From the NCBI RefSeq assembly GCF_900497805.2, contig NW_020954569.1:25314231-25378230 (forward strand): DNA of 64,000 bases. Direction: 5' to 3'. This document shows positions 10,141-23,290 of the stretch, piece by piece; positions within the stretch are counted from its first letter, which is position 1; the number at the start of each line of letters is the position of its first letter. Both the position numbers and the translations under genes were made by a program. The stretch is from Vombatus ursinus. Lineage: Eukaryota > Chordata > Mammalia > Diprotodontia > Vombatidae. A model generated the notes under the pieces. The model had not been told where the DNA came from, ran no database searches, and saw only the letters and a list, made by a program, of their open reading frames with translations.

Positions 10141-10986
10141 ATAAGAGCAACCACCTAGCAATAGGACCAGTTTCTTTTAGATCTCAGTGATCTAGGAGAA
10201 TACAAGTTGCTCCAAATGGGAGCATATGTTTAAAAATCATGGTGGGATATGTCATTCCTATGTAGGGAAAGAATTGTACTTAAGCAAACACTGTAGACTT
10301 AATAACAACAACTTACAGCAGAGAGTTATACACTTCCAGGTAACCAATGAATTTATTTAGGGGACTCCCCCTGAAAAACAATTAGGGCATCTGTAGATAT
10401 TCATTTCAGCTAAAGCTGTTTCCATCATTGTGAAAGACCCCAGGTGCCTATCATGCTTCTCTAGTTTGCTAAAGATGGAAGCTCTTGCCACCACTCCATT
10501 ACTTTTCTAAAGAATATATGTTTTTATCCCCAAGTGACAGCTGTGGCTAAGCCATCATCTGCAAACCATTTGAGTTGACAAAGGGATGAGTTTTGTCTCT
10601 ATACCAGGTGGTACTTTCTGGGAGAACACCAAGGAAGATGAGGAGACAACGACTGGAAGAAGAATAAGCTGACACTGTGACAAACCTACTACAATAAAAA
10701 AACAGAAGTTGGGTGTTATCTTTGGACTGTGACCAACTGTTGGTACATATCAGCAATTCACTCATTTCCCTTCACCACTGTTTACAGTATTTGTTGTACA
10801 TGGAAGGTTTTCCATTATACCTCATTTGACTGCTTGTTTATGCAGCTGGAAGGGTTATGCTTGGCGGAGTGAGCTAGATGAAGAATAACCTTTGTTCAGG
10901 TACTTCTATAGAAGAAATAGTTTAAAATGGGGGATTTAGGTACAGAAGAGTAGGAAGAAGAATGTGATCTATTTTGTGCACTTAAA
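10141..10986. other. No recognised feature
   Basis: About 850 bp of repeat-poor sequence. A 72-codon minus-strand frame at 10547-10765 has no recognisable similarity. Confidence 0.5.
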
Positions 10987-11135
10987 ATAATAGGGTCAGC
11001 ATCACGATGCATAGAGAGCTGGTCTTGGAGTCAGTGAGGGCAATAAGATAATAAACATTTATATAGTGCCTACTATATGTTGGGCACTGCACTAAAAGTT
11101 TTTCCCCCAAATATGATCTCCTTTGATAAAAATGA
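10987..11135. mobile_element. SINE pieces: Mar-1-like head (+) then MIR-class tail (-)
   Basis: 'gcatagagagctggtcttgg' then 'agtcagtgaggg' resembles a Mar-1 or THER head in sense. Directly after it, 'catttatatagtgcctacta' then 'tatgttgggcactgcac' is the antisense 3' end of a Ther-2/MIR SINE. Confidence 0.55.
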
Positions 11136-11266
11136 AGAACAATGTAATAGGTTCATGGATTTATACAGTAAGAAAGGTAGTAAGTAAGGGGGAGAGAAGA
11201 CAGTCTTTGAAGGCAATCTCATAAGATTGCTTCTACTTCAGGCATCTTGTTCTGGATAGTATCCAT

Positions 11267-11336
11267 ATTCATTCATTCATTCAGTCATTCATTCATTCAT
11301 TCATCCATCCATCAATCCATCCATCCCTCCATCAGA
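11267..11336. repeat. (ATTC)n/(ATCC)n tetranucleotide repeat
   Basis: ATTC units grade into ATCC units with a few interruptions. Confidence 0.95.
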
Positions 11337-12116
11337 TATTTTTCTAAGTACCTAGTATGAGATATGAATGATGCTGGCAGGTGAGCAAGGAAGATAAACC
11401 TGGTTTTTAACTACTTTAACCTGTTCCCACTACCAAAAGATTCAAATGGGGAGTGGAATTGCACTCTTGATTCTGGAAATTATTTATAATCGAATGAATA
11501 AAAGCAGCTATCAGTGAATAGGTTCTGAATTATTCACCCAGTACCTGGGGTGGGTCTTCAGGTTTTGAAGTGCAGAGATGAATTGTTATTGATAAATGTA
11601 TGAAGTATAAGGCTTTGTAATCTTGCTCTCTGACTCCAGGTTCACAACATGAGTTAACGTTTGTTTCTCAGTCACTTTTCAAAGGCTCACAGTGCAGCAT
11701 GGGCTGTTGTCAGTAAAATCAATCAAGTGTTTATTTAGTGCCAACACTGAAGGCCAGTCTGAATTGTGATCTATTTAAAAAGAAATACTGTTTCATTATT
11801 TTTGAGCACATACAATGACTTAGTCTGACAGCTAACAAAATGTGTCTCGTTGGAGACTTTGTAAATTATTTCACAGTGCCAAAAGTTGATTGAAAATGTT
11901 GTTCTTTTAAGTATTTAAAACATTCCTGCTGTCATATTTTTTTTAACCCCATTGATTTTCACTACAATAAAAGAGTTTACTTCCCAAAGGTGAACTTCAG
12001 CCTAGTCTTTGTCTAACTACTCTGTAATACTGTGCTAATGAGGCTTTACCATATTGATGTTCCCGGGACTCACTGATTGAAATGGGTTGTATATATCCAT
12101 GTATAACCAGTCCAGA
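11337..12116. other. No recognised feature; repeat-poor
   Basis: No repeat family recognised. AT-rich with long homopolymer-free stretches; a candidate for conserved non-coding sequence only if alignment supports it. Confidence 0.45.
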
Positions 12117-12382
12117 GACAGCTAATTAGCGCTGTCTATAGAGCGCTGGGCCTGGAGTCAGGAAGACCTGAGTTCAAATCTGGCCTCAGACACTTATGAG
12201 CTGTGTGATCCTGGGCAAGTCACCTAACCTTGTTTGCCTCATTTTCCTCATCTGTAAAATGATCTGGAGAAGGAAATGGTGAACCATTTAATCTTGGCCA
12301 AGAAAATAATCTCTTTTGCCAAGAAAACCCTGAAAGGAATCACAAAGTGTTGGACATGACTGAACAATGACTAAATAACAAC
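12117..12382 (+). mobile_element. Mar-1 CORE-SINE, near full length
   Basis: Sense copy: head 'gagcgctgggcctggagtca', 'acctgagttcaaatctggcc', A/B-box region 'ctgtgtgatcctgggcaagt' and 3' end 'tggacatgactgaacaatga'. A short internal duplication in the 3' part repeats 'ttggccaagaaaa' / 'ttgccaagaaaa'. Confidence 0.88.
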
Positions 12383-14045
12383 ATATTAAAGTACATAGAA
12401 GCTTAAGTCATTCTCAACCTAAGATTCCCCTTAATTGTAGAGGGAGTGAACAGCTATTGACGTGGTTTGATTTGAGGGGTAATAAACAGTTCTTCTGCCC
12501 AGAAATTTCTCTCCCACAGGCTTGTCATGGTATTTGAGGTGTTTCCATTATTCATTCTTTTGGGTTAAGGCAGGGAAGACGAAGGCAGAAAGCCATGGCA
12601 AATTATTAACAAGAAGGCACAAATTAGTTTCTCAAATTATGTGCTCAGTTGCACAACAGGGCTCTGAATAAGTCTGAAACAGGGAAGGCCAATTTTGAAT
12701 TCAAGGAAGGTCTAGACTCCAGAGCATGTGGAACTGTCCAGTAGGGAAGGTCTGGAAGGGGTTCTACGTTGTAGAGCCTTGGGCAATCAGGAAACATTGT
12801 AATTGGAAGGGAGTGCCAAAAGAAAGGAAAGAGTTGCTGTAAGATGGATTACAAGGTAAAAAATTGAAAAAAATTATCTACTTTAAAATTTTGTATTTTC
12901 TTCCTCTTCCCATCTCCTTTGAAAAATTTATATTTGTAAAGCATACAGTTTTCCAAATGCTAATCCTATTTATGACATGCATATAGATATTCACCTCACT
13001 AAAATAACTAGGTCAAGTATTTTCTAGTTTTCTAACAACTATGAAAGAGTAATTATTTGATACCTATGTTTCTGTATCTTACAATTAGGCTTTTTTTTAA
13101 AAAAAGTTTTCTACTTGAGGCACTGTTATTATTAATACTTTGTTCCTCATAGTTATTATTTTTATTAGAGTGGTATAGTTTCTGGGACACAATGAGTCTC
13201 GACTGAATGCTCAATTAGGGAAATGCACACAAATACAGAAACTCAAAAAGTATTTGAAAAACCGGATAGCACACTATTAGAATAGCTGGATAAGTGGGAG
13301 ATGAAATGGAACCCCCTCCACCTGAAACTCTAATTGGTAATCTCTATATATCAAAATGTGCTTTGAAAACATTTCCCCTTTTGAGATCTACATGAATCCT
13401 GTTTCAGAGTTTAATGCCAAGACAATAAAAATCAGATGTTAAGCTTCATAGCAACGCTCATGTTTTCCTTTCCATATGGTGCCTTTTCTTTTCCCCTTTC
13501 TCCATGTTCATTGTCAGTGACAATGCTTGCTACTAGGACTTCCTTTTGAGAAATTCCCAGAGCTTGATCCTTTGTGCTGCCATAAACATGAGGAGCGAAA
13601 CATTGGCTAGAAATGTAAACTTGGCCAAAGCTTCCAAAATACACAACAGAACAATTGCTGGCCTTGTCTGTTGAGTCAGGCCCTTTCATTGGACTCAACC
13701 ATAGCCTTGACCAGCCTGCCCTGTTTATAAGATTTACCCAGAATATAAACCATCGCTCTTAAATTATGAGCACCCTACATTTATGAGCACAATTAGTCTT
13801 TGTTTAGAAAAAAGCTATTTGTCTGCCTCTTGAATGTTAAAGTTTTTTTTTCTCCCTCTTCCTTGCCCAAAGCAAAACAAAACAATATTTGGACTTTTAA
13901 TTGAGGGTGAGCCACAGTCAACGTTTGCTTAACGTAAAGAAATTTCTGTCACACTTAAAACCATTTTTGGAGTAGTAAATATTTGCTAGACCTGGAATGT
14001 TCCTTTATGAGGGTGACTCTCAGAGAATACATGTTTTTGAGGTTT
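12383..14045. other. No recognised feature; repeat-poor
   Basis: About 1.7 kb without an identifiable repeat. The 88-codon minus-strand frame at 13432-13698 does not resemble a known protein, and no splice-site-bounded exon is apparent. Confidence 0.45.
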
Positions 14046-14097
14046 ACACACACATATGCATACACACACACACACACATACTTATGTACACACATAT
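14046..14097. repeat. (CA)n-rich microsatellite
   Basis: Interrupted CA run with TATG units. Confidence 0.9.
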
Positions 14098-16600
14098 GAC
14101 TTTCAAGGTCTTTGTCAGACTTCATTAGAAGAAGATTTTCTCTTTGGGTTTGTGTACTCCAATTGTGCCATGCTAATTAAGGGGAGTACAAGACTTGCAG
14201 TTTATGGACTGAAAAGCTCTATTAGCATGATTGTTATCCATAAACCAGGATAATTATGGGACAGAAAGGGGGAAACTGAAATTAGTCTCCTGCAGGAGAT
14301 AAAATACAATTTTGGAGACGCAAGCAAGACCCACTGGAATCATTGTTTGGGGAATAAAAAGAAAATGACATCTTTCTGAGAAAGGAAATGCCTTTTGGAG
14401 ACAGGGATGATTTAGTTCTTTCCAATTTAAAACCTCTTACTGCCCAGTTATACTGGCTAAGGGTAAAAAATGAACTAGCTACATATAGATGGCCACCCAC
14501 TGGGTTACAGATGCCTGTCCCCATGTACATATTCTGCTGGTATGTAAAGTACGTGTGCTTACACATACAGATGCACATACAAGTATGCACACATGAAATT
14601 ACTTCCAATTGATTACCCAAAACACAAACACTGAACATAAGGTATGTTAGGTTTTCACCCAATAACAGTGAGATTCTCTGATCTTTTGTCCCCAAACATC
14701 TTATTATCCCTTTTTTATAGTTCTTTCCTAGGCAAGTTCTCTTATCTGTATGGAGTATCATTAAAGACTAAGAATGTGGTTATAAATCACGGGAGTTATC
14801 CTTTGATTTCATGTGGATGGTTTGGATGGGGCCAAGTGTTGAAAAGCCATACATAAACTGCCATATCCTTAATTCTTTTCTTCAATGTATATATTTAACA
14901 TGCTGGAAGAAAACAGGATGGGGAGCTGGAAAAGTTAATTGGTTTTCATTTATAAAAGTATGTAATATGTATGTATATGTGTTTTTTACATATATGTACA
15001 TAGATTTACATATTCATGTATATGTGTATACACATATTTCAATTTGACAAACAGAACCTTATAAGTAGTGAAACATTGATTTGCAAGGGGAAGAAGAGAG
15101 TTAATTAATATGATGTCATACTTTGAATGATCAATGAGCACTTCTAAGTTTCTCATTCTAAGTTTCTCTCATTCATGTTTTGCCGTAAATCCTCTATAGA
15201 GAATCTATATATCTCTATGAAACAGACAACAAATTTGGTGAATTGTTTCCTTGGGAACTCTCATGGCTTTCCTCAAATGTTTATTTACTGTTTTATAGGA
15301 AAGGTTCCAGTTGAATCCTACACCATTTGTGGGTTTCTGATAGGAGGCTTCAATTCAAATTTCAAAAATTTACCCAAACAGCACATGATTTAACCTGAGA
15401 AAATTTTGCCTGGAGGCAGGAATTTGTCTGGAAGATTGTAATTCAGTCTCCACATTTGCATGTTTACTTTGATTCTTTGGCGCATGATAGTGGCATTTCC
15501 AAGTGAGCTCTACTTTTCTATCCAATTTCTATTTTGTGTGCATTGCGTCAACATAGCAACAAAACGATAGATTTCCTACTAGAATCATGGCTGGTTGGAT
15601 TAGTGTCTACTATTTTATTGATGTACCTACATTTTGGCTGACATTCTATGAGACACCATATAAAATGGGTCAATAGACGGCAACATGTATTTTTTACTGA
15701 GACAACCTGTGCATCTCAGATGAGCTAACAGTAGCTCAGAGTTTTATTAGTAGTAGCATTTCAGCTTCTCACCCACTTGCCACTCACTGCAGGGCAACTT
15801 CAGCTGTTCTCAGCCTGCGAAAATGGATTGAACTGAGTGACCAGAGGGGAATGAATAAAAGGCTTGAGTGACTAGGGTCGAGGTACAAACAAAAGGTCTT
15901 ATCACATTACATGAAGACAAGACCACCCCGGTTCCTTGGAGGCAGCAAGAGTTTCCCATTACCTTTAAGAAAGTCTATGGTGTCTAGCTTATAAGTGTAA
16001 AAATCCCCTTTTCTCATGATCCTAAAAACTTGTACTACATGAAGCTTGTTATGGAGAGAAACCAGTATGTAGAAAGCCTTATTTGGTTTACAACAGCCTT
16101 GAGCCTGGAAGTTTATGAAACATTGACTCTGCTTTCAGTGACATGATCTAATGTAGCAAGATTTTCAGTAAAAAGAAGGAACAATTAGGTAGCATTTGTT
16201 CTTATGGAGAAAATAAATTAAATGTCAAACCAAAAACTGCCTGGCTAGTTTTGTATCTTGAAAGATTCCTCTCCACCAACTGAGAAATTCATCTGAAAAG
16301 ATGGTTTTAATTATAATTAATCATTTTTCAAGCTGTCAGAAGTTGGCAGCCATCTTGAAAGATAGAATAATCTATGATGGTGTGTCTGAATCAAGACGGG
16401 TGGGTGAGTTCTTAGTTTATTTGAAAAGAGGGTTGTATTTACATATTGGGAGATGAACTGTAATACGTTGAAAAGATATGTATAATGTCTAATATTGATA
16501 AATTAATTCTGAGTTTGAGAACTTTGATTTTTCTTTCTCCCACCCATCTATTGCCAAATCCTTCTGATTGTGTTTTCCTAATAATTAATCTCTGCTTCCA
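14098..16600. other. No recognised feature; longest repeat-poor block
   Basis: About 2.5 kb without a nameable repeat, apart from a TATG/ACAT low-complexity patch at about 14955-15035. The longest open frame of the window (159 codons, minus, 14282-14761) lies here. It has a Cys/His/Met-rich low-complexity middle translated from CA/TG-rich DNA and overlaps another frame, so it is most likely chance. Confidence 0.45.
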
Positions 16601-16609
16601 TCTCCTTCT

Positions 16610-17310
16610 TTCTAGTCCACTATCATTATGCCAGGACAAGCTTTCATTGCCACCAGCCTAGGCTTTTGCAGAAGTCTCTTAATTAATCTTCCCATTTCTA
16701 TTTGATCTCCCTACAGCCCATCTTTCACACCGTTTGTAGTTATTTCCCTGATGTCCAGAAGCGATCATGACACTCCTTTGCTCAAGACTCTTCAAAGGCT
16801 CTATATTACCAACTGATTACAGTTTAGACCCCTTCTACTGTAATTTAACACCCTTCACAACCTACATTCCCCTCTCTCCTTCTTTCCATATTGATTTCAA
16901 ACTACCTTCTTTTCACGAGTTCTATTCCCCAGTCAAATAGGACCACTCAGTTTCCCACATGATTTCCCACTCTTCTCCATGCTCCTGCCTTAGCTCATGT
17001 CATTCCTCGTATTTGAAATATGCCTTCCCCTTTATACTTTCTGTTAGCATAACCATCCTTCTCAGTTGAAATGAACCCTTCTCCATGAAGACTATCATGA
17101 TTACTCCACTTTCACATTGGAAAATATCTTTCCTTGAAAAGATTTTCCATAGCTCTTTGTACCTAGCTCACATGGTAACCTAAGATATTTATTTGTGTGC
17201 CATTTCCTTTAAACAGACCGTAACTTCCATGAGGGAAGGGACCTGTCTTACTTATCTTTGTGTAACAGCATTTGAACAGCATCCAACCCTTAATAGAAGC
17301 TTACCCACAT
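16610..17310 (+). mobile_element. CR1/L2-clade LINE, ORF2 end and 3' UTR
   Basis: About 700 bp in sense. 'atcatgacactcctttgctc' followed by 'aagactcttcaaaggctcta' matches the L2 ORF2 block before 'acaaccta-catt-cc'. It then reads 'ttctccatgaagactatcat' and the 3' UTR block 'cttccatgagggaagggacc'. Clearly decayed, with no open frame spanning it. Subfamily not assigned. Confidence 0.7.
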
Positions 17311-18620
17311 GCATGCTGAATTGGATTTTAGCTTTATTAAACTTGTGTGGAAATCTTTTGCCCAGTTGTCTCATACTAGGAGAATCAAACCTGACACCTC
17401 TGAAAGTTGCCAATTTTTTTTTTTTACCTGCCTTGGTGCAGTTTTAGAATTGAGCCAGGAAGGGTAGTATAGTTCTAGGTACTGTTCTTTCAAAATGCTG
17501 ATGTGAACAAAATAGGTATGGTTTTCTTCCAAAGGAAAGTAGTTGGAATCTACCCTGACATAAACCAAGAGGAAGTTGTGTTGTGGTGCTATAGTAAAGA
17601 TCATTTCACTTCACAGAACAGACTGTTATTTCTTGCTCCTCAAGGCATGATGCATTACTGTTCTTGTAGAGTGACTTCATGCCAGGTTCTAAATGTAGGC
17701 TTTATAGAAATCTTGAGCTTGTTTAAAGAAAATGGGTCGTCTGGTTTGATTAATAGTCATTTTGAACAGGAAATTCATGAATAATGTGAATACATCTTGG
17801 ACAGATCTGACTTACAGTGGGTTCTTTGTGCTACAGTGGCCAACCTGGAATCATTCCCATTGATAGCATGTTAATGAGTCCTGCCCATCTGAAGAGAGTC
17901 AATGTTAGGACACTGCTCCCTAGGACCTGGGCTGAGATGTTTATTGGGTGGAATTGGAACAGACAGGTGGCAGAGGCCAAGTTGGGCGTGAACCTGCTCC
18001 CAACAAATGCTGTCAGCACATAGAGCCCAGCAGGTACTGAATATTTACACATCTACAGCCTCCTCCAAGTCAGGACATAGAAGACATCTCTAGGAAAGTT
18101 GAATGTTGTTCAAGAGTGTTTTGTAATTTGATAAACAGATTTCACAAAACCTCTGCAGGCAGAAGATGAAAATGAATCGTCCAAAAGATTTTTAAAAAGA
18201 AAAAAAAAACACTCCTAAATCTGGGAAGCAATACATATACGCAGAGACATAAAATCACATGCACACAACCAGAGGAAAGAATATCATTTATCCAAACATC
18301 CCTACTCTTACTAATGTTTAGCACATCTTGAATGAGATGTAGTTAGTATAGTAAAAGGATCTATTCTCACTTTAAAGGCAAGAGTATGTCTGTCTGTGAA
18401 ACATTGAAGTTTACTTCCTGGTCCATATTTTGGTTTAACAATTAAAATATAAAATTCCCTGAATTATGTGAACCAGAACCCATTGAATTAAAAAAAAAAT
18501 AGTACCTTCTCTCAACCTCCTCCACATTAATGTGGCAAACGATGGGATACTCTTGGTATTTTGCTAGTCTTCAAAAACAGCCTATTGTTTAAAAAAGGTA
18601 TTTACCTTTAAGAATGCATG
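17311..18620. other. No recognised feature
   Basis: Repeat-poor. Frames at 17503-17784 and 17817-18052 occur on both strands and are not protein-like. Confidence 0.45.
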
Positions 18621-18624
18621 AATT

Positions 18625-18790
18625 TAAAAAAATTATTAAGTATTCACTATGTGCCAAGCACTGTGCTCTGGAGCTACAAGAACAAAGGTGATGACAGTCT
18701 TTGCCTTCATGGAACTGACATTCTAAAGGAGGGAGACCACACAATTAGGGAAATGGATGCCAGGAAAGGGCATAGTGGTTTAAAAAAATT
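18625..18790 (-). mobile_element. L2 LINE 3' end fragment
   Basis: Antisense: 'attcactatgtgccaagcac', 'tgtgctctggagctacaag', 'gacagtctttgccttcatgg' and 'aactgacattctaaagg'. Confidence 0.75.
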
Positions 18791-19436
18791 ATAGTAAGGG
18801 ACGGTGAGTGAAACCAAAGCGGAGTATATTGACATCCCTCTCCCTATTGCAATGGTAGCACAGATTTGATTATGGTTCTATACCTGGAAGAGGAAGGGAT
18901 AAATCATATGATATTCCCATAAGATAGCTTGGGAATAAAGTCAAGCATGACTTGAGCCTGCTTAGATATAGTGGACCATGTGAGGCATTAACCAATCAGA
19001 CAGCTGATTCAACAGTCTCTCATTTATTAATCCCAATTACTGATTTCCTGTTTACCCTATTTCCCACAATAATACTGCCTCTGGAAACACATTCTGCAAC
19101 ATATGGGGTTCTTTGGATTTAGCTATTCAGTTTCAGTGTTCAATGGACAATTGAATGCTTTTTTTCTTTATGATCAGGCATATTTAAATGATATAAAGCA
19201 TTAGGAAAGATGCATGCAGTATTGATGAATTAGACTAATCCTTCCCCCTCCCTGCCTGGGAGTCATTCCTGGATAGTTAGCAATATTGGCTATCTGGGAA
19301 ATGTATATTCATTCTTTCATGTTATTAGAGCCTCATTTAGGCACAACAACTGATTTTCTATGTAGGACGTAGCTAGATTTAAAAATTGGCCAATGGATAG
19401 AACAATAACAGAATCTCATGTTACTGTAGCACTCTT
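18791..19436. other. No recognised feature
   Basis: Unique-looking AT-rich DNA. Confidence 0.45.
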
Positions 19437-19620
19437 AGATTTAAAGAGAACTTTCCTCATAACAACTCTATGGAGTAAGTGGTACGAGCATTATTAGTTC
19501 TGTCTTACCAATGAGCAACATGAGACTCTACCCAAAGTCACACAGCTAGTAAGTGTCAGAACTAGGTATAAATGACTGTCCCCAGAATCCTCACCGCTGT
19601 TCTTCCCATTATAACCATTA
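19437..19620 (-). mobile_element. MIR SINE
   Basis: Antisense: 'cctcataacaactctatgga', 'caatgagcaacatgagactc' and 'cacacagctagtaagtgtca', with the head side degenerate. Confidence 0.7.
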
Positions 19621-19704
19621 TGTTATTTTTATAAATGGGATTCATTCCTTTGAGTTTAATGCTTTGCAGGTTTTTAATAGTTTTACTATTACAACGCAAA
19701 TATT

Positions 19705-19862
19705 CCTAGAATAAACTGGACAGAAACTTAAGAGTTCATCTAATCGAACTTTTTCATTTTACAGACAAGAAAACTGAATCCTAGAAAGATGAAATGATTT
19801 ATCCAAGGTCACACAATTAAGTTAATGTCAAAATCAGGCCTTCTGACCCTTGGCATTCATTA
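19705..19862 (-). mobile_element. THER1/MIR SINE
   Basis: Antisense: 'gttcatctaatcgaactttt', 'acagacaagaaaactgaatc' and 'ccaaggtcacacaattaagt'. Confidence 0.7.
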
Positions 19863-20879
19863 TATAACATTTAATTTAAACCCATTGTTAATTAATAATA
19901 ACAGTTTATTTGATTGCTTCCTAACTTAGCTAGTTGAGAACAAGACCTCTTGGGAATGGATTACAATTTGGTAGATGGAGTTAGGTTGGCAAAGTGACAA
20001 AAATGAGATCTTGAGCATAGAGACATCCTGTTCAGTGTGTCATTTAGGTGGCACATGAGAGTAAAGGACCCTGGGCATACAGTGGCTACTATGAAAAGAT
20101 TTGAGTATCTTGCAAGATGGAAAACAGGCATTCGAAAGGAAGAAGGAAGATTGCTATGGTTGAATCTACTTTTGGCAAATTTCATTAATTTTATAATTTT
20201 TCCTAGGGCAAGCATAACCTCCTTCTCATTCCCCTCTAACTTGGGTTGTTGGTTTGTATCTGGGATATATTTCTCTTGTGGTAGAAACAATTTAGAAGAT
20301 CCTTCCTGTTCACCCCAAGAATTATGGGCTGTGTAGTCTGAACCTGAGCTTAATCCCTGAAGCAACCAACATAACAAATATAAACCTTTCAATCTTTAAG
20401 CTATTTCAGTTTGTGGCTGGCTGGATTCAGACAGACTGAAGGTTGTTGATTTTTTTTTTTTGGTGGGCTTATTTATTAGTTATAGGACTTTTAAAGGCTG
20501 GAAGACCTGATATCACCTGGTGCCCCCTTTCTCCCTTGCCTTCCCTCTTTGATGCCTCTCCCTTGGCCAGAGTCACTCAGAATCTACCCAGACTTCTTGG
20601 TCGTTCATTAAATATGTATGAGATTGGAGTCAAGGACCCTATTCCTTCTTGTGAGATGGAGAACCATGAGGCCTTATTATCTGCCCTTTCACTGAGCCTT
20701 CCTAGCATCCTCTAGGCCTTACCATCTTCCCTACCTCTATTCCCTGCAGAATCTGGGCACTGTCATGTGACCATGATGTAGAATAAGGACCCCTGGGCCT
20801 TGCCATCCATCCCAAAACTGATTCTTAGTATTTCTAGACCTTTCCATCTTGTTGCTGAACATTTTAAACAAAGCCTTTT
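19863..20879. other. No confident feature
   Basis: Frames of 90-143 codons occur on both strands at 19961-20715. Overlap on opposite strands and lack of recognisable motifs point to chance. Some CT-rich sequence near 20520-20700 could be LINE-derived, but I cannot place it. Confidence 0.4.
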
Positions 20880-21002
20880 TTCTCTCAATCAGAATGTGAG
20901 CTCCTCTAACTCTGTGAGAGTAGGGACTATTTCAATTTTTCTATTTATATCCTGCATGCTTAGCACCATACTTGGCACATACGAATAAATATCTTTTAAT
21001 TA
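20880..21002 (+). mobile_element. L2 LINE 3' end
   Basis: Sense: 'cagaatgtgagctcctctaa', 'gagtagggactatttcaatt' and 'cttagcaccatacttggcac', with the terminus 'gaataaatatctttta'. Confidence 0.75.
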
Positions 21003-21904
21003 AATATCTTTTAATATTACTTAAATACCTTTTCATTCATTCATACTCACACTGATGAACTCACAGATCCATTTAAAAATCTAAATATTATATTTTTATG
21101 TTGAAAACTTATATAACCATGTTATATAGGTCATTTACAATTATATAAATTCAAAGCTTGTGTAGTTATAATTGATTTGCATAAACTTTATATACTTTTC
21201 AACATAAATTAGTCACATACATATTGTATCATAAGCTTGTTTTGCTGGTGCACATACTCCATAGCCCCTGAAAAAAAAACTTACTCTAGTCTCTAACATC
21301 TTTTCTTTTCTTCAGTTATAAGGCAACACTGATGACAACATTGGGAGATCTGATTTGCCAATCCTGATCACTGGTTTGTGTTGGTCCATTCATATGCCCT
21401 TTTGTCAAATTCTCCTTAAAATAATGGACATTTTTGAGGTCAGTGGTCTGGATTAGGGATTCAGAAAAAAATTAAACTTGCAATGGTATTAGTACAAACA
21501 TTGATCTTATTAATATCATTGTCTAAGACTAAACATTAGTCTAGTATCTTGAGTTAAAACAATTTCTTAAAGTTTACAAATACCATGGAGTTCTGTATTT
21601 TTTTTTGCCAAATATGTGTTAGATGAGAAAAGAAAATAATGAACCAGAGGAAGGATGACCCTTATAGAAATTAATAATCAATGTAATAAGATTGACTATT
21701 TTCCCCCTAAAACTCAGAGGGAAATAAGTCTTAGTTATAGCATTTTGTAAGAGAATAAAAAAAAATTTCAACACAACATGAATCTGTCTTCCTTTTAAAC
21801 AACTAACTCAATGACCTCAATGGCAATAGAATGAAAGAATAGAAGTTTATATAAAGTTATTTTAAAAGTATGAAGATGGAACAGAAGATGTAATTAACAC
21901 TGTA
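21003..21904. other. No recognised feature
   Basis: Very AT-rich (notably 21000-21250), with no identifiable element. Confidence 0.45.
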
Positions 21905-22110
21905 ATTCAATTAAATTCCCAAAGCATGTTGAACACTAATTATGTACAAGCACTGGGAATATGAAAGTAAACAAGACATGGCCTATCCTCAAGGCACTTA
22001 TACTTTATCAAGGGAAATAATCTATTTGCATGAATGTCTATAATACTAGGCAGAGTGCTATAACACAGGTGTAAACCCGATACTACGGGAATATAGAGAA
22101 GGAATAGTAT
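21905..22110 (-). mobile_element. L2-like LINE 3' end
   Basis: Antisense: 'aacactaattatgtacaagc', 'actgggaatatgaaagtaaa' and 'ctatcctcaaggcacttata'. The flanking part up to about 23.3 kb has the G/A-rich look of an antisense CR1-clade body, but I could not anchor it to a specific segment. Confidence 0.55.
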
Positions 22111-23290
22111 TTATCACTGGGTTGTCTGAGAAATCATAGTGGAGGAGTGTTGTGAACAGAAGTCTGATTGTAAAGTGTTGTGTATATTAAGGTAATGAAT
22201 ATAGACTCTTGTTTCTAGAACACTGGCAGAGGGGAGAAAGAAATAGATGGCAGGTAGATGGAGATGGTTGGATTGGGATAACAGTGCAGAGGGAAGGTTG
22301 ATTTTAGCATAAGTAGGAGTCAAATAGACAATGAGGAGGGAGTCAATGTCGAAGGAAAGAAGAGGAAAAAGAAAGAGAAAGAAAGGAAGAAAGGAAAGAA
22401 AGAAGGAAGGAAGAGAAAGAAGAAAGAAACAAAAAATAAATTGTGTTAATTACTGGAAGGGATGAAAGGGGATAGAATTAAGGTTCTAAGTAGAGAGTTT
22501 AGTCTTGAAACGACAAAGGAAAGCTTTTTATTTTTTGTCTTGAGAAAAGAAGCATGAAATACATGCAAAAATATAAAATTTTGAGGTGTAGCTAAAGGAT
22601 ATATGGAAACACCGCCAAATGGTCTTGATCTTAATATAGTAGGCATTAAGTTTATTGGTTGAGAGTGAGAAACTGGAAATAGAGTTGAGAATTTGTAGAC
22701 AGTGGGAATGATTTGGAATACCTATTCTGGGGAATTTTGTAGGGAGTCTACTGGAGATAAGTCAAAGTTTTTCATAACAATGGCCAGGGCACAAGTTAGA
22801 AAAAAATTGTCATAGACCCAATCAAAACACAGTTTCAAGACATTCAGGAAGGTGATTATTAAAGTGTAAGATCATAGAGGAAAAATATTTCCAAATGATG
22901 ATTAAGTACAAAGTGTAGTTATACTTGTCAGTAGCTAAATAGAAGTGGAGGTAAAGGATGCTGAGGGAGAGGACAGAAAGAAATTGTGAAACTGGGGTCC
23001 TGGGATTGTCATTGAAATGGATGCTGTGGTTCTCAAAGATGTTGACTAGGAATGAAATGGAGAGTACTACAGTATGAGCCCAAAACAGAAGTTATGAATG
23101 AAGGTGAGATAGGACTGTCATCAAAGTTGGCAGGTGATTGTAATAAGAATGAGTAAAGGACAGGATAAATGGAAAACATAGATGCAAATACAGAAATGAC
23201 AGTAAACCAGCACTTAATTATAATTCTAATTTCCTTTTGGTTGCTTGTTAATTTCCTCTGTGTTTCAAAATCTGAATTTTTCACCCTCTG
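22111..23290. other. G/A-rich sequence, possibly antisense LINE body
   Basis: The purine bias of the plus strand and scattered phrases (such as 'ggaggagtgttgtgaacaga') resemble antisense L2/CR1 ORF sequence, but no segment could be aligned by eye. A purine microsatellite interrupts it at 22355-22425. Confidence 0.3.
22355..22425. repeat. GAAA/GGAA-rich purine tract
   Basis: About 70 bases of almost pure purine made of AAAG, AAGG and GGAA units. Confidence 0.9.

Noticed and set aside
11267-11336. CRISPR-like short repeat array
   Set aside because: Continuous tetranucleotide repeat without spacers, in a vertebrate genome.
12117-12382. tRNA gene (A- and B-box-like sequence)
   Set aside because: It is the tRNA-derived head of a Mar-1 SINE; no cloverleaf with an anticodon stem is preserved. 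The same applies to the other SINE heads.
13432-13698. 88-codon minus-strand frame as a processed pseudogene
   Set aside because: No recognisable protein similarity, no A tail and no target duplication seen.
14282-14761. Longest open frame (159 codons, minus strand) as a possible gene
   Set aside because: Its middle is a Cys/Met/His-rich translation of CA/TG-rich DNA, another frame overlaps it on the other strand, no domain is recognisable, and this length is expected by chance in 64 kb of AT-rich DNA.
19961-20392. 143-codon minus-strand frame
   Set aside because: A 99-codon frame overlaps it on the opposite strand, and no motif, signal peptide or family resemblance is seen.
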